From: Sneathiella sp. | GTDB taxonomy: Bacteria; Pseudomonadota; Alphaproteobacteria; Sneathiellales; Sneathiellaceae | Assembly (NCBI GenBank): GCA_002732675.1 | Contig: NVRR01000135.1 | Span: forward strand, 1-8,296 | Direction: 5' to 3' | DNA length: 8,296 nucleotides | Shown: in pieces, positions 7,266-8,296 of the stretch | Layout: each line of letters opens with the position of its first letter | Numbering within the stretch: the stretch's first letter is position 1 | Notes under the pieces: model-generated | Databases searched by the model: none | What the model was told of the DNA's origin: nothing | Seen by the model: the letters and a program-made list of their open reading frames with translations, nothing else | Position numbers and translations under genes: made by a program

Positions 7266-7856
7266 TCATACGCCTCCTATGTCAAATTCTTTGCAAGCAA
7301 TACACACTCCACATGGGGTATCGGAGCCCACGTGGCATGAATAAGTCTGGCCAATATTTTTAGCCTCGGCCATAGCGATCACTTCTTGTTTTGAAAACGC
7401 CATTAAGGGGGCCCTGATTGAAATCGACTGCCCAACTGCCAAGCTTAGGAAGCTCTCAGCTTTCTCGAGATAATCTTTTGTTTGGTCAGGAAATAGATGG
7501 AACCGTTCGTCTAAGAGACCAATCATGATGGTATTAGCATCAATCGTTGCCGCATATGAGGCGGCACTAAGTAAGAATAGACTATTGCGTCCGGGAGTGA
7601 AAGCGCGATCGACTATGTGAAGATTGGAATTTGTTAACCCTGAAGGAACCAGTTCGCCGAAACCATTTAGGTCCGCAATAACTGGTTTACGAAGGTTGTT
7701 TTTTTCCATTGCCGCTATGCTGTGGCGCAATTCAGTCTTTGCTGCTAATTGACCGAAGTCAACAAACAAGGGGAACACTTCGTAACCTTCTTCGGATGCA
7801 AGGAGCGCCAAAAGGGTGGAATCCAACCCACCAGATGCCAAAACTACTGCACGCAT
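7266..7856 (-). CDS. QueC-like 7-deazaguanine ligase, Cap9-like candidate
   Basis: A 196-aa protein with the QueC layout. The PP-loop ATP-binding motif SGGLDS lies at residues 8-13, PGRN at 88-91, and a C-terminal zinc site at C174, C182, C185 and C188 (CHVGSDTPCGVCIAC). QueC normally uses ATP and ammonia to turn 7-carboxy-7-deazaguanine into preQ0. This copy is shorter than housekeeping QueC (about 220-230 aa). Where QueC usually has a DYSGYPDCR-type segment, it reads DERFHLFPDQT (residues 116-126), keeping only the PD core. It sits among OGG, TIR and patatin genes rather than queD, queE or queF. This fits a defence-specialised enzyme such as Cap9, which joins the deazaguanine to a protein amine. 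I chose the ATG at 7856 over longer frames because AGGAGG is eight bases upstream. It overlaps the OGG-like gene by 13 bases and precedes the TIR ATG by one base. Confidence 0.9.
   Translation of the reverse strand: MRAVVLASGGLDSTLLALLASEEGYEVFPLFVDFGQLAAKTELRHSIAAMEKNNLRKPVIADLNGFGELVPSGLTNSNLHIVDRAFTPGRNSLFLLSAASYAATIDANTIMIGLLDERFHLFPDQTKDYLEKAESFLSLAVGQSISIRAPLMAFSKQEVIAMAEAKNIGQTYSCHVGSDTPCGVCIACKEFDIGGV
7273..7278 (-). promoter_or_regulatory. Shine-Dalgarno of the glycine-rich TIR gene
   Basis: AGGAGG on the - strand, eight bases before the ATG at 7264 and lying inside the last codons of the queC-like gene. It fixes the start so that the protein begins MGGGG. The following glycine codons (GGAGGCGG) also look like a ribosome site but have no start codon at proper spacing. 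Confidence 0.85.
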
Positions 7857-8296
7857 TCGGATACCCTCCTGCCAGCAGCTTTCATTGTAATCCAAATGGC
7901 CAAATCCAATGCATCTGCCCGTATGTTCTGCCGCGAAGAATATGACAAAAACTTTGCCTCAATATCTTCGTACTGCCTCCAAGAAGCAGGCATGTTTGCA
8001 AGCTCAGTAAGTCCAACTAGCTGCAAGTATTTCAAGATGTGCCTATCTAGAACTGCTATCTCTTGGCCGTAACCGGTGCAGCTGAATAGGAAGCTGGTTT
8101 GCTTTGGGCCAAGCCCTGGAACCAGATCCGCCATCAATTTCCTATTTTTGAAGACACATTCTGGCTTGTCGAGCCAAGCAACCGTCACATTCAAAATCGA
8201 CGCCTTATCCGCGAATATCGCGTTCAGCCTCTTCCGAGTTTGGTTTGGAAACCTGTGACGCGAGGAAACAATATTAATCGTTTGAGGGCTGGGATC
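7844..8296 (-). CDS. OGG-like HhH-GPD glycosylase-fold protein (5' end outside window)
   Basis: The frame stays open to the right edge of the window, giving at least 150 codons; an apparent TTG start at 8194 is not needed. A helix-hairpin-helix followed by an aspartate is plain: LVPGLGPKQTSFLF, then AVLDRHILKYL. The Lys encoded at 8104-8102 aligns with catalytic Lys249 of human OGG1 (Lys120 of E. coli Nth). The Asp encoded at 8047-8045 aligns with OGG1 Asp268. Both catalytic residues are kept, so base-excision chemistry on DNA, or on a modified nucleobase, is feasible. OGG-fold proteins accompany QueC and TGT-like genes in type IV CBASS, where their exact task is unsettled. The stop lies 13 bases inside the queC-like gene, indicating coupling. 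The missing N-terminus prevents a firm subfamily call. Confidence 0.82.
   Translation of the reverse strand, partial: DPSPQTINIVSSRHRFPNQTRKRLNAIFADKASILNVTVAWLDKPECVFKNRKLMADLVPGLGPKQTSFLFSCTGYGQEIAVLDRHILKYLQLVGLTELANMPASWRQYEDIEAKFLSYSSRQNIRADALDLAIWITMKAAGRRVSECVQ
7865..7870 (-). promoter_or_regulatory. Shine-Dalgarno deciding the queC-like start
   Basis: AGGAGG on the - strand, eight bases before the ATG at 7856 and within the 3' end of the OGG-like gene. Sequence and spacing are identical to those of the following TIR gene. It supports the 196-aa product over the 13-residue N-terminal extension from 7895. Confidence 0.85.

Noticed and set aside
7857..7895. 13-residue N-terminal extension of the QueC-like protein
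   Set aside because: The ATG at 7856 has AGGAGG at eight bases and starts directly before the first beta strand and PP-loop, as in the family. The extension lies within the overlapping OGG-like gene.
8192..8194. TTG as the start of the OGG-like gene
   Set aside because: The frame continues open through 34 more codons to the window edge, and the HhH domain normally has more protein before it.
2720..8296. Calling the operon a complete type IV CBASS
   Set aside because: QueC and OGG fit, but no CD-NTase or TGT-like Cap10 is visible, and the TIR set is unusual. The missing genes may lie beyond the right edge.

Overview
The window looks like part of a bacterial defence island. It holds two convergent gene blocks separated by about 390 non-coding bases. 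The host is probably a proteobacterium, possibly alphaproteobacterial. That rests only on Shine-Dalgarno usage, codon choice and general protein flavour, so it is weak. No tRNA, rRNA, transposase, integrase or CRISPR array was found.

The left block (1-2327, + strand) holds the 3' part of a large Eco57I/type IIG-like N6-adenine DNA methyltransferase. It carries the NPPY catalytic motif, a TaqI-like target-recognition region and a helical C-terminal tail. An unrecognised 191-aa protein follows with an ATGA overlap. By eye this block is more GC-rich than the right block.

The right block (8296 down to 2720, - strand) is a tightly packed operon that continues off the right edge. In transcription order it encodes: an OGG/HhH-GPD glycosylase-fold protein (5'-truncated by the window); a short QueC-like enzyme; a small TIR protein whose N-terminus reads MGGGGTGG; a second small TIR protein of the DUF1863/ThsB-like type; a tandem TIR-TIR protein; a 24-aa small ORF coupled at both ends; a patatin-like phospholipase; a 31-aa small ORF; and a protein with a nucleoside-deoxyribosyltransferase/TIR-like N-terminus and a helical C-terminal part resembling the DUF4071 TRAF-binding class.

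QueC plus OGG is the ancillary-gene signature of type IV CBASS. Patatin is a classic CBASS effector, and small TIR proteins are the sensor-cyclases of Thoeris. No CD-NTase, TGT (Cap10) or SIR2/SLOG ThsA is visible here, so this is neither a canonical type IV CBASS nor a canonical Thoeris on present evidence. The main hypothesis is that the QueC-like enzyme joins a 7-deazaguanine base to the N-terminal glycine of the adjacent MGGGG TIR protein, as Cap9 does to the CD-NTase in type IV CBASS. That would license a TIR-based alarm that fires NAD-directed and membrane-directed effectors. This is inference from gene order, motifs and translational coupling; nothing in the sequence proves it.
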